Assembly (NCBI GenBank): GCA_963771715.1
Contig: CAVYUQ010000003.1
Coordinates: forward strand, 372,001 to 436,000
Length of the DNA: 64,000 nucleotides
Source of the DNA: JACVRW01 sp963771715
GTDB taxonomy: Bacteria; Actinomycetota; Thermoleophilia; Solirubrobacterales; Thermoleophilaceae
Reading direction: 5' to 3'
In this document: piece by piece, positions 34,729 through 43,864 of the stretch
Layout of the letters: the number at the start of each line of letters is the position of its first letter
Numbering within the stretch: position 1 is the stretch's first letter
The notes under the pieces: model-generated
What the model saw: only the letters and a program-made list of their open reading frames with translations
Database searches by the model: none
Told to the model about the DNA's origin: nothing
Position numbers and translations under genes: made by a program

Positions 34729-35357
34729 CGCGCCGGCGCGACCGTGACCGGGCCGCCCGCGCGCAACGCATCGAGCTCGGCCGGCGTGTCCACGTCCTCG
34801 CCGCCGCCGAGGTCGTCGCAGGGCACCTCGCGGACCTGGACGCTCAGCAGCAGGTTCCGCGCGCCGTGATCTCCGGTCACGTCGCGGAACGACTCGAAGA
34901 GGTCGTGCTCCAGCAGCACCGGGTGCCCCGGCACGCCCCAGTAGGTGGCGCGGACCGCCGCGGCGCCGTCGCCGCGTGCCGCGATCACCCTCCTGATGGC
35001 GTCGGGGGACATGCGCGGCTGGTCGCCGAGCGTGACCACCACCGCCTCGCAATCCGCAAGCTCCGCGAGGCCGCAGGCGAGCGAGGCGGCCTGGCCCTCG
35101 TCCCAGCGCTCGCAGGTGCAGGGCTCGGCGCCGTGGAGGTCCACCGTCGCGGTGACCTCCTCCACGAGCGCGCCCAGGACCACCACCACCCGGCCGACCG
35201 GCGAGGCGGTCATCGCGCGCAGCGCATGCTCGAGCAGCGGCCTGCCGTGCAGCTCGGCGAGCTGCTTGCGGCCGCCGAAGCGCGTGCCGGCGCCCGCCGC
35301 GAGCACGAGCCCGCCAATACCCGATCCCACGCCTTCGGCGCGGCAGGGCACATTCAT
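34725..35357 (-). CDS. mocA: MobA/MocA-like nucleotidyltransferase for molybdenum cofactor
   Basis: 210 residues. The NTP-transferase motif GGLVLAAGAGTRFGGRKQL lies at residues 15-33, followed by GRPLLEHALRAM, TLGDQPRMSPDAI and VPGHPVLL. In cox and xdh operons such proteins add CMP or GMP to molybdopterin to make the dinucleotide cofactor; cox-type enzymes use MCD, so a cytidylyltransferase is expected. ATG 35357 overlaps the XdhC stop as ATGA. The Cys-rich PCTCERWDEGQ segment is unusual but not disruptive. Confidence 0.88.
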   Translation of the reverse strand: MNVPCRAEGVGSGIGGLVLAAGAGTRFGGRKQLAELHGRPLLEHALRAMTASPVGRVVVVLGALVEEVTATVDLHGAEPCTCERWDEGQAASLACGLAELADCEAVVVTLGDQPRMSPDAIRRVIAARGDGAAAVRATYWGVPGHPVLLEHDLFESFRDVTGDHGARNLLLSVQVREVPCDDLGGGEDVDTPAELDALRAGGPVTVAPAR

Positions 35358-36118
35358 GCGCCGACCTCGTGGATGCGCCCGCCGGACTGCGAGAGGCGCC
35401 CGCCGTCGCGCCCGTTCCTCACCGCAACGACCTCGGCCATGATCGACAGCGCGGTCTCCTCCGGGCTCACCGCTCCGAGGTCGAGCCCGATCGGCGCCGC
35501 CACGCGCTCGAGCAACTCCTCCTCGACGCCGGCGGCCACCAGCCGTTCGCGCCGCTGCGCCTGCGCGCGCCGGCTGCCCATCGCGCCGACGTACGCCGCC
35601 TCGGACTCGAGGGCGATCGCGAGCGCGGCGTCGTCGAGCTTCGGATCGTGCGTGAGCACCGCGATGTACGTGGCGCGATCGATCCCGCCGAGGCGAGCGA
35701 ACGCATCCTCCGGCCAGGCCACGATGACCTCCTCCGCGTCCGGAAAGCGCGCCGGCGTGGCGAACTGCGAGCGCGGGTCGCACACGTAGGGCCGCCAGCC
35801 TGCCGCCCGAGCAAGGCGGCACAGGGCCGCGGCATAGTCGACCGCACCGAAGATGACAAGTCGCGGCGCCGGCGCGACCACGTCGACGAACAGCGACGTC
35901 TCGCCCAGCTCGCGCGTCTCCGAGCGCTCGGCCCAGATCAGCTCCTCGGCGGCGGACAGGCCCGCCGCGTCCAGCTCCGCGCTGCCGAGGCTGCCCTCCG
36001 TGCTGCCGTCGGCGCGCACCAGGAGCTTTGCGCCCAGCTCGCCGCCCGCGATCACGGTCACGAGCGCCGCGCGGCCATCCGTGGCCGCTATCTCGGCGAA
36101 CTCAGACTGCAAGCTCAC
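35354..36118 (-). CDS. XdhC family maturation protein, Rossmann part
   Basis: 254 residues starting at GTG in a GTGA overlap with the shorter XdhC-like gene before it. A C-terminal Rossmann domain reads PRLVIFGAVDYAAALCRLAR, VCDPRSQFATPARFPDA, YIAVLTHDPKLDD and YVGAMGSRRAQAQRRERL, then APIGLDLGAVSPEETALSI. XdhC proteins deliver and help sulfurate the molybdenum cofactor for insertion into the large subunit. The usual GxGHV loop reads GAVDY here. The XdhC_CoxI half is encoded by the neighbouring gene, so the maturation factor is split in two. Confidence 0.88.
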   Translation of the reverse strand: MSLQSEFAEIAATDGRAALVTVIAGGELGAKLLVRADGSTEGSLGSAELDAAGLSAAEELIWAERSETRELGETSLFVDVVAPAPRLVIFGAVDYAAALCRLARAAGWRPYVCDPRSQFATPARFPDAEEVIVAWPEDAFARLGGIDRATYIAVLTHDPKLDDAALAIALESEAAYVGAMGSRRAQAQRRERLVAAGVEEELLERVAAPIGLDLGAVSPEETALSIMAEVVAVRNGRDGGRLSQSGGRIHEVGA

Positions 36119-36429
36119 CGCAGGTACTCCTCCACAAAGACATCTATTTCCCCTCCGCACGGAAGTCCAACATCCCACGCCTCGCTATCGGCGATCCCGA
36201 AGTGCAGAAGCTTCGGTCCGTCGCCCCGCAGAACCTCGCCCGCGGCCTCCACCACGGCGCCCTCTACGCAGCCGCCCGAGACCGCGCCGGAGACGTCGCC
36301 GCTGTCGTTCACCGCCATCTTCGCGCCGGGCGCCCGGGGCGCGGAGCGTTTGACTCCCACGACCGTCGCGATCGCGACCCGGTCTCCGCGGTCCACCCAC
36401 GCCTGTACGTCTTCGAGCACGTCCTTCAT
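36115..36429 (-). CDS. XdhC/CoxI N-terminal domain protein
   Basis: 104 residues. The XdhC_CoxI domain is complete: VLEDVQAWVDRGDRVAIATV, then SAPRAPGAKMAVNDSG, GAVSGGCVEGAVVEAA with the conserved Cys, and AWDVGLPCGGEIDVFVEEY. It pairs with the adjacent Rossmann-type XdhC protein for molybdenum cofactor delivery. Its ATG overlaps the coxE stop (ATGA) and its stop overlaps the next GTG (GTGA). Confidence 0.88.
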   Translation of the reverse strand: MKDVLEDVQAWVDRGDRVAIATVVGVKRSAPRAPGAKMAVNDSGDVSGAVSGGCVEGAVVEAAGEVLRGDGPKLLHFGIADSEAWDVGLPCGGEIDVFVEEYLR

Positions 36430-37556
36430 TCGAGTCCACCTTCCATCAGGTCCGCCAACTCTGCCAGCGATGCAAGCGAGTTTCCGGCCAGAAAATGATC
36501 CACATGCGGCAGAGCGGCCTGCATCCCAAGGGTAAGGGGCTCGTACCCGGGGTGGGCCTTGAGCGGATTCAGCCACACGAGCTGGTGCGCGCAGCGCTGA
36601 AGGCGTGCCATCTCGGCCGCGAGCTGCTCGGGGTCGCCGCGGTCCCACCCGTCGGAGAGCAGGACCACGATCGCCCCGCGGCCAAGCCTGCGCCCGTGCT
36701 CGCGGTTGAGCGTGGCGAGCGCCTCGCCGATGCGCGTGCCGCCCGACCAGTCCTCGGCTGCGCCCGCGGCGCGGTCGAGCGCGCGGTCGGGGTCGCGGCC
36801 GGCCAGCTCCGCCGTGACGCGGGTTAGGCGGGTACCGAACACGAAGCCCTCCACGCGCCGCCGCGCCGCCACGCAGGCCTGCATGTACTGGAGCAGCATG
36901 CGCGCGTAGGGCTCCATCGAGCCGGACACGTCGCAGACGAGCACGAGTGGCCGCGGCCGCTCGGCCGGCTCGCGCCAGTGGCGCTCGAACGGGTCGCCGC
37001 CCGTGCGCAGCGACGAGCGGATCGTCCGGCGCAGGTCGGGGCGGGCGGCGTGAGGCGGCGCGCCGCGCCGGCGGGCCCGGCGCGTGCGGCGGCTCGGGCG
37101 CCTGGGTCCCACGCCGGCGATCCGGCGGATCAGGTCGCGCGCGAGCCTCCGCTCGGCGTCCGTGTAGTCGGCGAAGTCCTTGTCGCGTAGCAGCTCCGCC
37201 TGGGACCACGCGGCCGGCAGGACCTCGACGTCCGCGTCCACCGGCACCCGCGCCTCCTGGCCGGGCAGGGCGAGTCGCGGCAGCACCAGCGACGCAACGT
37301 CGTCGAGCAGCTCCGGCGGCTGCGGCGGCGCCTCCAGCGGCGCCGCGAACAGCTCGGCGAAGGCCGCGTCGAATGCGGCGAAGTCGTCACGACGTGAGCA
37401 CAGCGTGGCCCGCAGGGCAAAGTACGCGGCACCGCGGTCGGCGGGATCGACGGCGGCGAGCGCCCGATGGGCTCCGATCAGCTCGTCGATGCCGACGCGA
37501 GCGCCCGCGGCGCGCATGGATGCAGCGAGCAGGGCGAGCCGCCCCGTCACGCGCAT
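36426..37556 (-). CDS. coxE: CoxE-like von Willebrand A domain protein
   Basis: 376 residues from ATG 37556. An N-terminal helical region (GRLALLAASMRAAGARVGIDEL, then AAYFALRATLCSRRDDFAAF) is followed by an Arg-rich linker and a VWA domain. The metal site is complete: D209-V-S211-G-S213 (CDVSGSM), then DWSGGTRIGEAL and LLSDGWDRGD. CoxE works with the CoxD AAA+ protein in maturing the copper/molybdenum or related active site. GTG 37574 is an alternative start that would overlap coxD by eight bases. It ends in an ATGA overlap with the XdhC/CoxI gene. Confidence 0.9.
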   Translation of the reverse strand: MRVTGRLALLAASMRAAGARVGIDELIGAHRALAAVDPADRGAAYFALRATLCSRRDDFAAFDAAFAELFAAPLEAPPQPPELLDDVASLVLPRLALPGQEARVPVDADVEVLPAAWSQAELLRDKDFADYTDAERRLARDLIRRIAGVGPRRPSRRTRRARRRGAPPHAARPDLRRTIRSSLRTGGDPFERHWREPAERPRPLVLVCDVSGSMEPYARMLLQYMQACVAARRRVEGFVFGTRLTRVTAELAGRDPDRALDRAAGAAEDWSGGTRIGEALATLNREHGRRLGRGAIVVLLSDGWDRGDPEQLAAEMARLQRCAHQLVWLNPLKAHPGYEPLTLGMQAALPHVDHFLAGNSLASLAELADLMEGGLE

Positions 37557-37566
37557 GCCGAGGCGC

Positions 37567-38391
37567 TCACGCACCGTGCAGCACACCCCGCTCGCGCGTC
37601 CGTTCGATGTCCTCGCGCACCTTCAGGACGACCCCGAGCGTCTCGTCGAGGTCGGCGTCGTCGAGCGCGAGCAGAGCCTGTGCCCACGCGATCGTCTCGC
37701 CCACGCCGGGCAGCTTGTAGAGCTCCTCGCCGCGCAGCCGCGCGACCGCGCGGCACACCCGCTCGGCGATCTCGTCTGGCACGCCCGGCAGGCGCGCCCG
37801 CACTATCTCCGCCTCGCGCTCCGGCGTGGGGTAGTCGATCCAGTGGTAGAGGCAGCGGCGCTTGAGGGCGTCGTGCAGCTCGCGCGTGCGGTTGGAGGTC
37901 ACGACCACGAGCGGGCGGCGCTCCGCCGTGACCGTGCCCAGCTCCGGGATCGAGACCTGGAAATCGGAGAGGAACTCGAGCAGGAACGCCTCGAACTCGT
38001 CGTCGGCGCGATCGATCTCGTCGATCAGCAGCACCACCGGCTCGGTGGCCTGGAGGGCCTCGAGCAGCGGACGCCGGAGCAGGAAGCGCTCGCTGTAGAG
38101 GGGCTCATCGGCGCCTGCACGCAGGTGCAGCAGCTGGCGCGGGTAGTCCCAGTCGTAGAGCGCGTGGTGGAGGTCGATGCCCTCGTGGCACTGCAACCGG
38201 ATCAGGCGCGCTCCCACGACACCGGCGAGCGCCTTCGCCACCTCTGTCTTGCCCACACCCGCCTCACCCTCGAGCAGCAGCGGCTGCTCCAGCGTCGCGG
38301 CCAGGTAGACGGCAGTGGAGAGGCCCCGGTCGGCGAGGTAGCGCTCGCTGGCCAGAGCCTCCTGGACGGCTGCGGGGCTGTCGAGGCTCAG
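37567..38391 (-). CDS. coxD: CoxD-like MoxR AAA+ ATPase with CTG start
   Basis: 274 residues. Walker A is GEAGVGKTE near residues 42-50, Walker B VVLLIDEIDRAD, and sensor 1 LVVVTSNRTREL; this is a MoxR-type AAA+ chaperone. Known CoxD proteins mature the active site of the large subunit. The family N-terminus (SLDSPAAVQEALASERYLAD) requires a start at 38391, and the only codon there is CTG, inside a CTGA overlap with the coxM stop. No ATG, GTG or TTG occurs in this frame between the coxM stop region and the Walker motif except GTG within GVGKT itself. I therefore infer a CTG start by coupled re-initiation. Confidence 0.88.
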   Translation of the reverse strand: MSLDSPAAVQEALASERYLADRGLSTAVYLAATLEQPLLLEGEAGVGKTEVAKALAGVVGARLIRLQCHEGIDLHHALYDWDYPRQLLHLRAGADEPLYSERFLLRRPLLEALQATEPVVLLIDEIDRADDEFEAFLLEFLSDFQVSIPELGTVTAERRPLVVVTSNRTRELHDALKRRCLYHWIDYPTPEREAEIVRARLPGVPDEIAERVCRAVARLRGEELYKLPGVGETIAWAQALLALDDADLDETLGVVLKVREDIERTRERGVLHGA

Positions 38392-39233
38392 ACGCTGACA
38401 GCCTCCTCGAGCGCCCTGCGCGTCAGGACGCGCGCGAGGTGGCGCTTGTATTCCGGCGTGGCGTTCAGGTCACCGGGCGGGTCGGTGCCCTCGGCCGCCT
38501 GCTCGGCCGCGGCGGCGAGCGAGCCGTCGTCGAGCCCGCCGCCGCGCAGGGCGTCCTCGGCGGCGGTCGCCCGCAGCGGCGTGGCACCCATGTTCGTGAG
38601 GCCGATGCGCACGTCGTCGCAGGTGCCGTCGGGGGCCCGGCTCACGAGCGCGCACACGCCGACCATCGCCCAGTCCTCGGCCCGGCGCGTGAACTTCTGG
38701 TAGCCGAAGCCGTAGCCCTCGAGCGCCGGCAGCCGGACGTCGGTGATCACCTCGTCGTGCGCGAGCGCGGTGGTGAGGTAGTCCTGGAACAGGTCCGCCC
38801 CCGCGATCGAACGGTCGCCGTTCGAACCGCGCACGTTCACCTCGCCCTCCAGCGCGAGCAGCACCGCGGGCAGGTCCGACGCCGGGTCGCCGTGTGCGAG
38901 CGAGCCGCCGATCGTGCCGCGGTTGCGCACCTGCTGGTCGGCGATCAGCGAGGTGGCGCGTGCCACCACGCCGAGCTCCGGCGTGTCCTGGAGGTCGGCA
39001 TGGCGCGTCATCGGGCCGATGCGCCAGCCGCCGTTCTGCTGCTCGATGCCGTGCAGGCCCGGGATCTTGCGGAGGTCGATCAGCACGGTCGGCGCCGCCA
39101 GCCGCAGCTTCATCAGCGGAAGCAGCGAGTGGCCGCCCGCGAGCAGCTTCGCGTCCTCGCCGTTCTCGTGCAGCATGCGGATCGCCTCTTCGAGGCTCTC
39201 CGGCGCCTCGTAGTCGAAGGGTGCGGTGATCAT
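38388..39233 (-). CDS. coxM: Molybdenum hydroxylase FAD subunit (CoxM-like)
   Basis: 281 residues of the CO-dehydrogenase flavoprotein family. FAD contacts are LLAGGHSLLPLMKLR near residue 30 and RNRGTIGGSLAHGDPASDLP near residue 107. The C-terminal CODH domain ends YKRHLARVLTRRALEEA. It passes electrons from the iron-sulfur subunit to an acceptor. The ATG overlaps the coxL stop (ATGA), and its own stop forms the CTGA overlap with coxD. Confidence 0.93.
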   Translation of the reverse strand: MITAPFDYEAPESLEEAIRMLHENGEDAKLLAGGHSLLPLMKLRLAAPTVLIDLRKIPGLHGIEQQNGGWRIGPMTRHADLQDTPELGVVARATSLIADQQVRNRGTIGGSLAHGDPASDLPAVLLALEGEVNVRGSNGDRSIAGADLFQDYLTTALAHDEVITDVRLPALEGYGFGYQKFTRRAEDWAMVGVCALVSRAPDGTCDDVRIGLTNMGATPLRATAAEDALRGGGLDDGSLAAAAEQAAEGTDPPGDLNATPEYKRHLARVLTRRALEEAVSV

Positions 39234-41592
39234 GCGGCACCTCCTCCGTTCCCACCGGCTGCTTGGATCGCGTGCCAGACCCTCATCGGGGTCAATGGCA
39301 TGTCGAGCTCGGTCACCCCGAGCGGCCTGATCGCGTCGAGCACCGCCGCCGCCACAGCGGGCGTTGCGGCGATCGTGCCGGCCTCGCCGATGCCCTTCAC
39401 CCCCAGCGAGTTCACCGGCGACGGCGTCTCGGTGCGGTCGGTCTCGATCGCGGGAATCTCGGCCGCCGTCGGCAGCGCATAGTCCACGAACGTGCCCGTC
39501 ACGAGCTGGCCGTCCTCGTCGTAGACCACCTGCTCGTAGAGCGCCTGCCCGATCGCGTGCACGATCCCGCCGTGGATCTGGCCGTCGATCAGCATCGGGT
39601 TGATCGCCGGGCCACAATCGTCCACCGCCACGTAGCGCACCACGGTGACCTTGCCGGTCTCCGCGTCCACGTCCACGACGCACGCGTGCGCGCCGAAGGG
39701 GAACACGAAGTTCTCCGGGTCGTAGAACGAGCTCTCCTCGAGCCCGGGCTCGATGTCGGCCGGCAGCTCGTTGGGCGGGATGTGCGCCGCGCCCGAGATC
39801 TCGGCCATGGTCATCGCCTTGTCCGGCGAGCCGCGCACCTGGTACTTGCCGTCGGTCAGCTCGATGTCGTCCGGCGCCGCCTCCAGCAGCGCGGCGCAGA
39901 TGCGCTTGGCCTTGTCCTGGACCTTGCGCGCCGCCCGGGCGATCGCCTCACCCCCGACTGCCAGCGAGCGCGAGCCGTAGGTGTCCCAGCCCCACGTGCC
40001 CTGGTCGGTGTCGCCATGCAGGATGTCCACGTTCTGCGGGTCGATCCCGAGGATGTCGCCGGCGATCTGGGCGAAGCTCGTGTCGAGCCCCTGGCCGTGC
40101 GGCGAGGTGCCGGTGTAGACGATCGCCGAGCCGGTGGGGGTCACGCGCACGTTGGCGGACTCCCAGAACGCCGCCTGGAGGCCCACGCCCTGCGGGCCCA
40201 CCGCGCGTGAGGGCGCGAGCCCGCACACCTCCACCCAGGTCGAGAAGCCCACGCCGCGGTAGACGCCCTCGTCACGCAGGCTCGCCTGCTCGCTGCGGAA
40301 CGCATCCACGTCGAAGTGCTCGAGCAGCTTGTCGAGCGTGCCGTGGTAGTCGCCGGAGTCGTAGACGATCCCGAGCGCGGTCTCGAACGGGAACTCCTCC
40401 TTGGGGATGAAGTTCTTGCGCCGCAGCTCGAGCCTGTCCATGCCGAGCTCGTCGGCGAGCCGGTCCATCGACAGCTCGATCCAGTAGGTGGCCTCCGGCC
40501 TCCCCGCGCCGCGGATCGCGTCAGTGCACATCTTGTTCGTGAACACGCCCGTGAAGTGCAGGTCGATCGCCGGGAAGCGATAGCAGCCGCCCATCACCGG
40601 GAAGCCCAGCTCGGGGATGAACGGAGTGAGCAGCTGCTGGTAGGCGCCGAGGTCGGCGACGATCCGCACCTGGCAGGCGGTGACCGTGCCGTCGCGCTTC
40701 GCGCCGAGCTTCACGTAGTTGACCTGGTCGCGCCCGTGGTGGCTCGTGGTCATGTGCTCGGAGCGGGTCTCCACCCACTTCACCGGCCGCCCCAGGCGCT
40801 TCGCGAGCGCGAGGACCAGCGCCTCCTCGCCGTAGGTCTGCAGCTTCGCGCCGAAGCCGCCGCCCACGTCGGGGGCCACCACCCGCAGCTTGTCCTCGGC
40901 TATGCCGAGCATGCCGGAGAAGACGAAGCGGGCGATGTGGGGGACCTGCGTCGTCGACCAGAGCGTCAGGTCGTCGCCGCGGGCCTCGGCGACCGAGCAG
41001 CGCGGCTCGATCGGAGCGCCCGACGTGCGGTGGTTCTCGAAGCGGTGCTCGACGATGACATCCGCCTCGGCGAGGCCGGCGTCGATGTCGCCGCCGCCCA
41101 CGGCCCACTCGTGAGTCTTGTTGGTGCCGAACTGCTCCCAGACGAGCGGCGAGCCGTCCTCGAGCGCGGCCTCGGGATCCACAACGGCCGGCTTCGGGTC
41201 GTACTCGACGATCACGTCCTCGGCGGCGTCAACCGCCTCGTGCCGGGTCGTGGCCACCACGACGGCGACCGGGTCGCCCACATGCTTGACCTCGCCGCGC
41301 TTCAGCGGCCAGTGCTCCGGTGTCTTGATCTCCACCCCGGGCGGCGCCCACACCATCGGGAGCGGACCGGCGAAGTCGCCCGCCATGTCCTCGCCGGTGA
41401 GCACGGCCACGACGCCGGTGCGCTCCTTCGCTGCCGACGCGTCGATCGAGGTGATGGCCGCATGCGCCTCGGGGGAGCGGACCACCACCGCGTGCAGCAT
41501 GCCGGGCAGGTTGATGTCCTCGGTGTAGTTCCCCCGCCCGGTGATCATCCGGGGGTCCTCCTTGCGCTTCATCGACGTGCCGACGTGCTTGG

Positions 41593-41596
<4 letters not shown>
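39230..41596 (-). CDS. coxL: Molybdenum hydroxylase large subunit, form II CoxL-like
   Basis: 788 residues with the xanthine-oxidase-family molybdopterin fold: RKEDPRMITGRGNYTEDINL, then DVGGGFGAKLQTYGEEALV. The loop near residue 360 reads AIRGAGRPEATYW, and GEAGTIAATPAVAAAVLDAI lies near the C-terminus. The active-site loop of true aerobic CO dehydrogenase (form I) is AYxCSFR. Here the form II type (AYRGAGR-like) is seen and the copper-binding Cys is missing. The substrate is therefore probably an aldehyde, purine or other aromatic rather than CO. It has ATGA overlaps at both ends. Confidence 0.93.
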
Positions 41597-42072
<476 letters not shown>

Positions 42073-42138
42073 CGGACTTCCTTCCGTCGCGTTCTCTCCT
42101 CGGCGACCGATGCTAATGCGCGGCTATTGTTGATCGCA

Positions 42139-43017
42139 ATGCTCACGAAGGATTTCGCGTTCGAGGGACATCGGCTGGTCTATGACGAGTACGGAAGCGG
42201 CGACCGCGTGGTGGTCCTGCTGCCCGGACTGCTGTTCTCCCGCAAGATGCACGGGCCGCTCGCGGAGACGCTCGCGGACAGCGGCTACCGGGTGCTGTGC
42301 CTAGACCTGCTCGGCCACGGCGAGTCCGATCGCCCGCCCGAGATGTGGAACTACGGGATGACCGCCTTCGGCCGTCAGACGATCGCGCTGCTCGACGCCG
42401 CCGGGGTGAAGCAGGCGGTGATCGGCGGCACGTCGCTCGGCGCGAACACCACCCTCGAGGCCGCCGCGGCCGCTCCGGAGCGGGTGAAGGGCCTCCTGAT
42501 CGAGATGCCGGTGCTCGACAACGCGCTGCTCGGCTGCGCCATCGCGTTCACGCCGCTGCTCGTGGGCCTCACGTTCGGGGCTCCGGTGGCGCGGCTGGCC
42601 GGCCGTGGCGCCCGGCTCGTGCCGCGGGGGACCTGGCTGCTCGGCGACATGCTGCTCGACTGGCTGAGCCAGGACCCGAAGCCGTCGGCGTCGGTGCTCC
42701 AGGGGCTCTTCTACGGGCGCGTCGCGCCGCCGCGCGAGGAGCGGGCGAAGATGACGCAGCCCACGCTCGTGATCGGCCACTACCGCGACCCGATCCATCC
42801 GTTCTCGGACTCGGACATGCTCGTGCGCGAGCTGCCGAGCGCCCGGCTGCTGGAAGCATCGTCGATCCTCGAGCTGCGCCTCACGCCGGAGCGGCTGACG
42901 AACGAAATCGTGGAGTTCATCGAGGGCTGCTTCAAGCCAGCGCCGAAGACGGGGGCCCGCCGGCGGACCAGTCCGGGAACGCGGCGCGGCACGTCCACGC
43001 GGCGCCGCTCCGCCTGA
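42139..43017 (+). CDS. Alpha/beta hydrolase
   Basis: 292 residues. VVLLPGLLFSRKMHGPLAETL gives the oxyanion region, LDLLGHGESDRP the second turn, and GGTSLGANTTLEAA the nucleophile Ser near residue 100. The acid is likely in HYRDPIHPFSD. The expected His near the C-terminus is not obvious: the last helix reads SILELRLTPERLTNEIVEFIEG, so activity is uncertain. A basic C-terminal tail (RRRTSPGTRRGTSTRRRS) is unusual. It is divergent from the cox operon and may share its promoter region. Confidence 0.82.
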   Translation: MLTKDFAFEGHRLVYDEYGSGDRVVVLLPGLLFSRKMHGPLAETLADSGYRVLCLDLLGHGESDRPPEMWNYGMTAFGRQTIALLDAAGVKQAVIGGTSLGANTTLEAAAAAPERVKGLLIEMPVLDNALLGCAIAFTPLLVGLTFGAPVARLAGRGARLVPRGTWLLGDMLLDWLSQDPKPSASVLQGLFYGRVAPPREERAKMTQPTLVIGHYRDPIHPFSDSDMLVRELPSARLLEASSILELRLTPERLTNEIVEFIEGCFKPAPKTGARRRTSPGTRRGTSTRRRSA

Positions 43018-43066
43018 AATCCGTGCGCGGCATCCGCCCCTAGCTTCACTACCCTTCTCGACCCGG

Positions 43067-43783
43067 ATGTCCCATCGCCGAGAGCAAAAGGAGGCCCTGC
43101 GCCGCGAGCGCGAGCTGCGCGAGCAGCAGGCGCGGGCCGCACAGCAGCGCAAGCGGATGGTCGGCTACGGCGGCGCCGGCCTGATTGCCATCGTGGCGGT
43201 GGCCGTCCTGATCCTGCTCGCGACCGGTGGCGAGGACGCCGGGAGCGGCCCCGGGAACGCCGGAAACGTCTTCCCCGACGGCGGCAGCTTCCCCGAGCAG
43301 AAGGTCTTCGAGGTGGCGCCCGCGGCCAAGGCGGCCGGGTGCCAGCTCACGGAGAAGAGGGCCAACTCCCGGGAGCACACCACGTCGCTGAGCGACCGGG
43401 TGGAGTACAACAGCAACCCGCCGACCAGCGGCAAGCACTACGAGATACCCGCCCAGGACGGCATCTACGGAGAGGCGCCCCAGGACGAGACGCTCGTGCA
43501 CACGATGGAGCACGGACGCGTGATCATCTGGGTGAAGCCGTCGCTGCCGAAGGACCAGCGCGCCGACATCAGGGCGCTAGTCGAGGACGACCCGTACCAG
43601 ATGGTGCTCGTGCCACGAGCCAACATGCCGTACGCGGTGGCGGCCACCGCCTGGAACGCCGACCCGGCGCCGAACGGCACCGGCCGCCTGATGGGCTGTG
43701 AGGCGGTCAACGACAAGACGTTCGACGCGCTCGCGGCCTTCCGCGACGAGAACCGCTCGCAGGGTCCAGAGCCGGTTCCGTAG
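43067..43783 (+). CDS. DUF3105 family membrane-anchored protein
   Basis: 238 residues. A charged coiled N-terminal helix (EQKEALRRERELREQQARAA) precedes one transmembrane helix (GLIAIVAVAVLILLATGG) and an outer DUF3105 domain. The domain has HTTSLSDRVEYNSNPPTSGKH, then ETLVHTMEHGRVIIWVKP, and LVPRANMPYAVAATAWN. The conserved His residues (GKHYE, VHTMEHG) look like a metal site. The function is not established. The ATG follows a short gap after the hydrolase gene, so the two may be co-transcribed. A strong hairpin follows the stop. Confidence 0.85.
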   Translation: MSHRREQKEALRRERELREQQARAAQQRKRMVGYGGAGLIAIVAVAVLILLATGGEDAGSGPGNAGNVFPDGGSFPEQKVFEVAPAAKAAGCQLTEKRANSREHTTSLSDRVEYNSNPPTSGKHYEIPAQDGIYGEAPQDETLVHTMEHGRVIIWVKPSLPKDQRADIRALVEDDPYQMVLVPRANMPYAVAATAWNADPAPNGTGRLMGCEAVNDKTFDALAAFRDENRSQGPEPVP

Positions 43784-43792
43784 GCAATTTCG

Positions 43793-43815
43793 GCTGCAAA
43801 ACGGCCGTTTGCAGC
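43793..43815 (+). terminator. Hairpin terminator after DUF3105 gene
   Basis: GCTGCAAA-ACGGCCG-TTTGCAGC is a near-perfect palindrome (8-base arms, and the loop itself can pair as ACGGCCGT with one A bulged), starting nine bases after the stop and followed by ATTTCTT. It is the best intrinsic-terminator candidate in the window. Confidence 0.65.
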
Positions 43816-43864
43816 ATTTCTTGCGGGGGCGCAACCGGCCGACTGCGACCGTGTTGGGGTTGTA

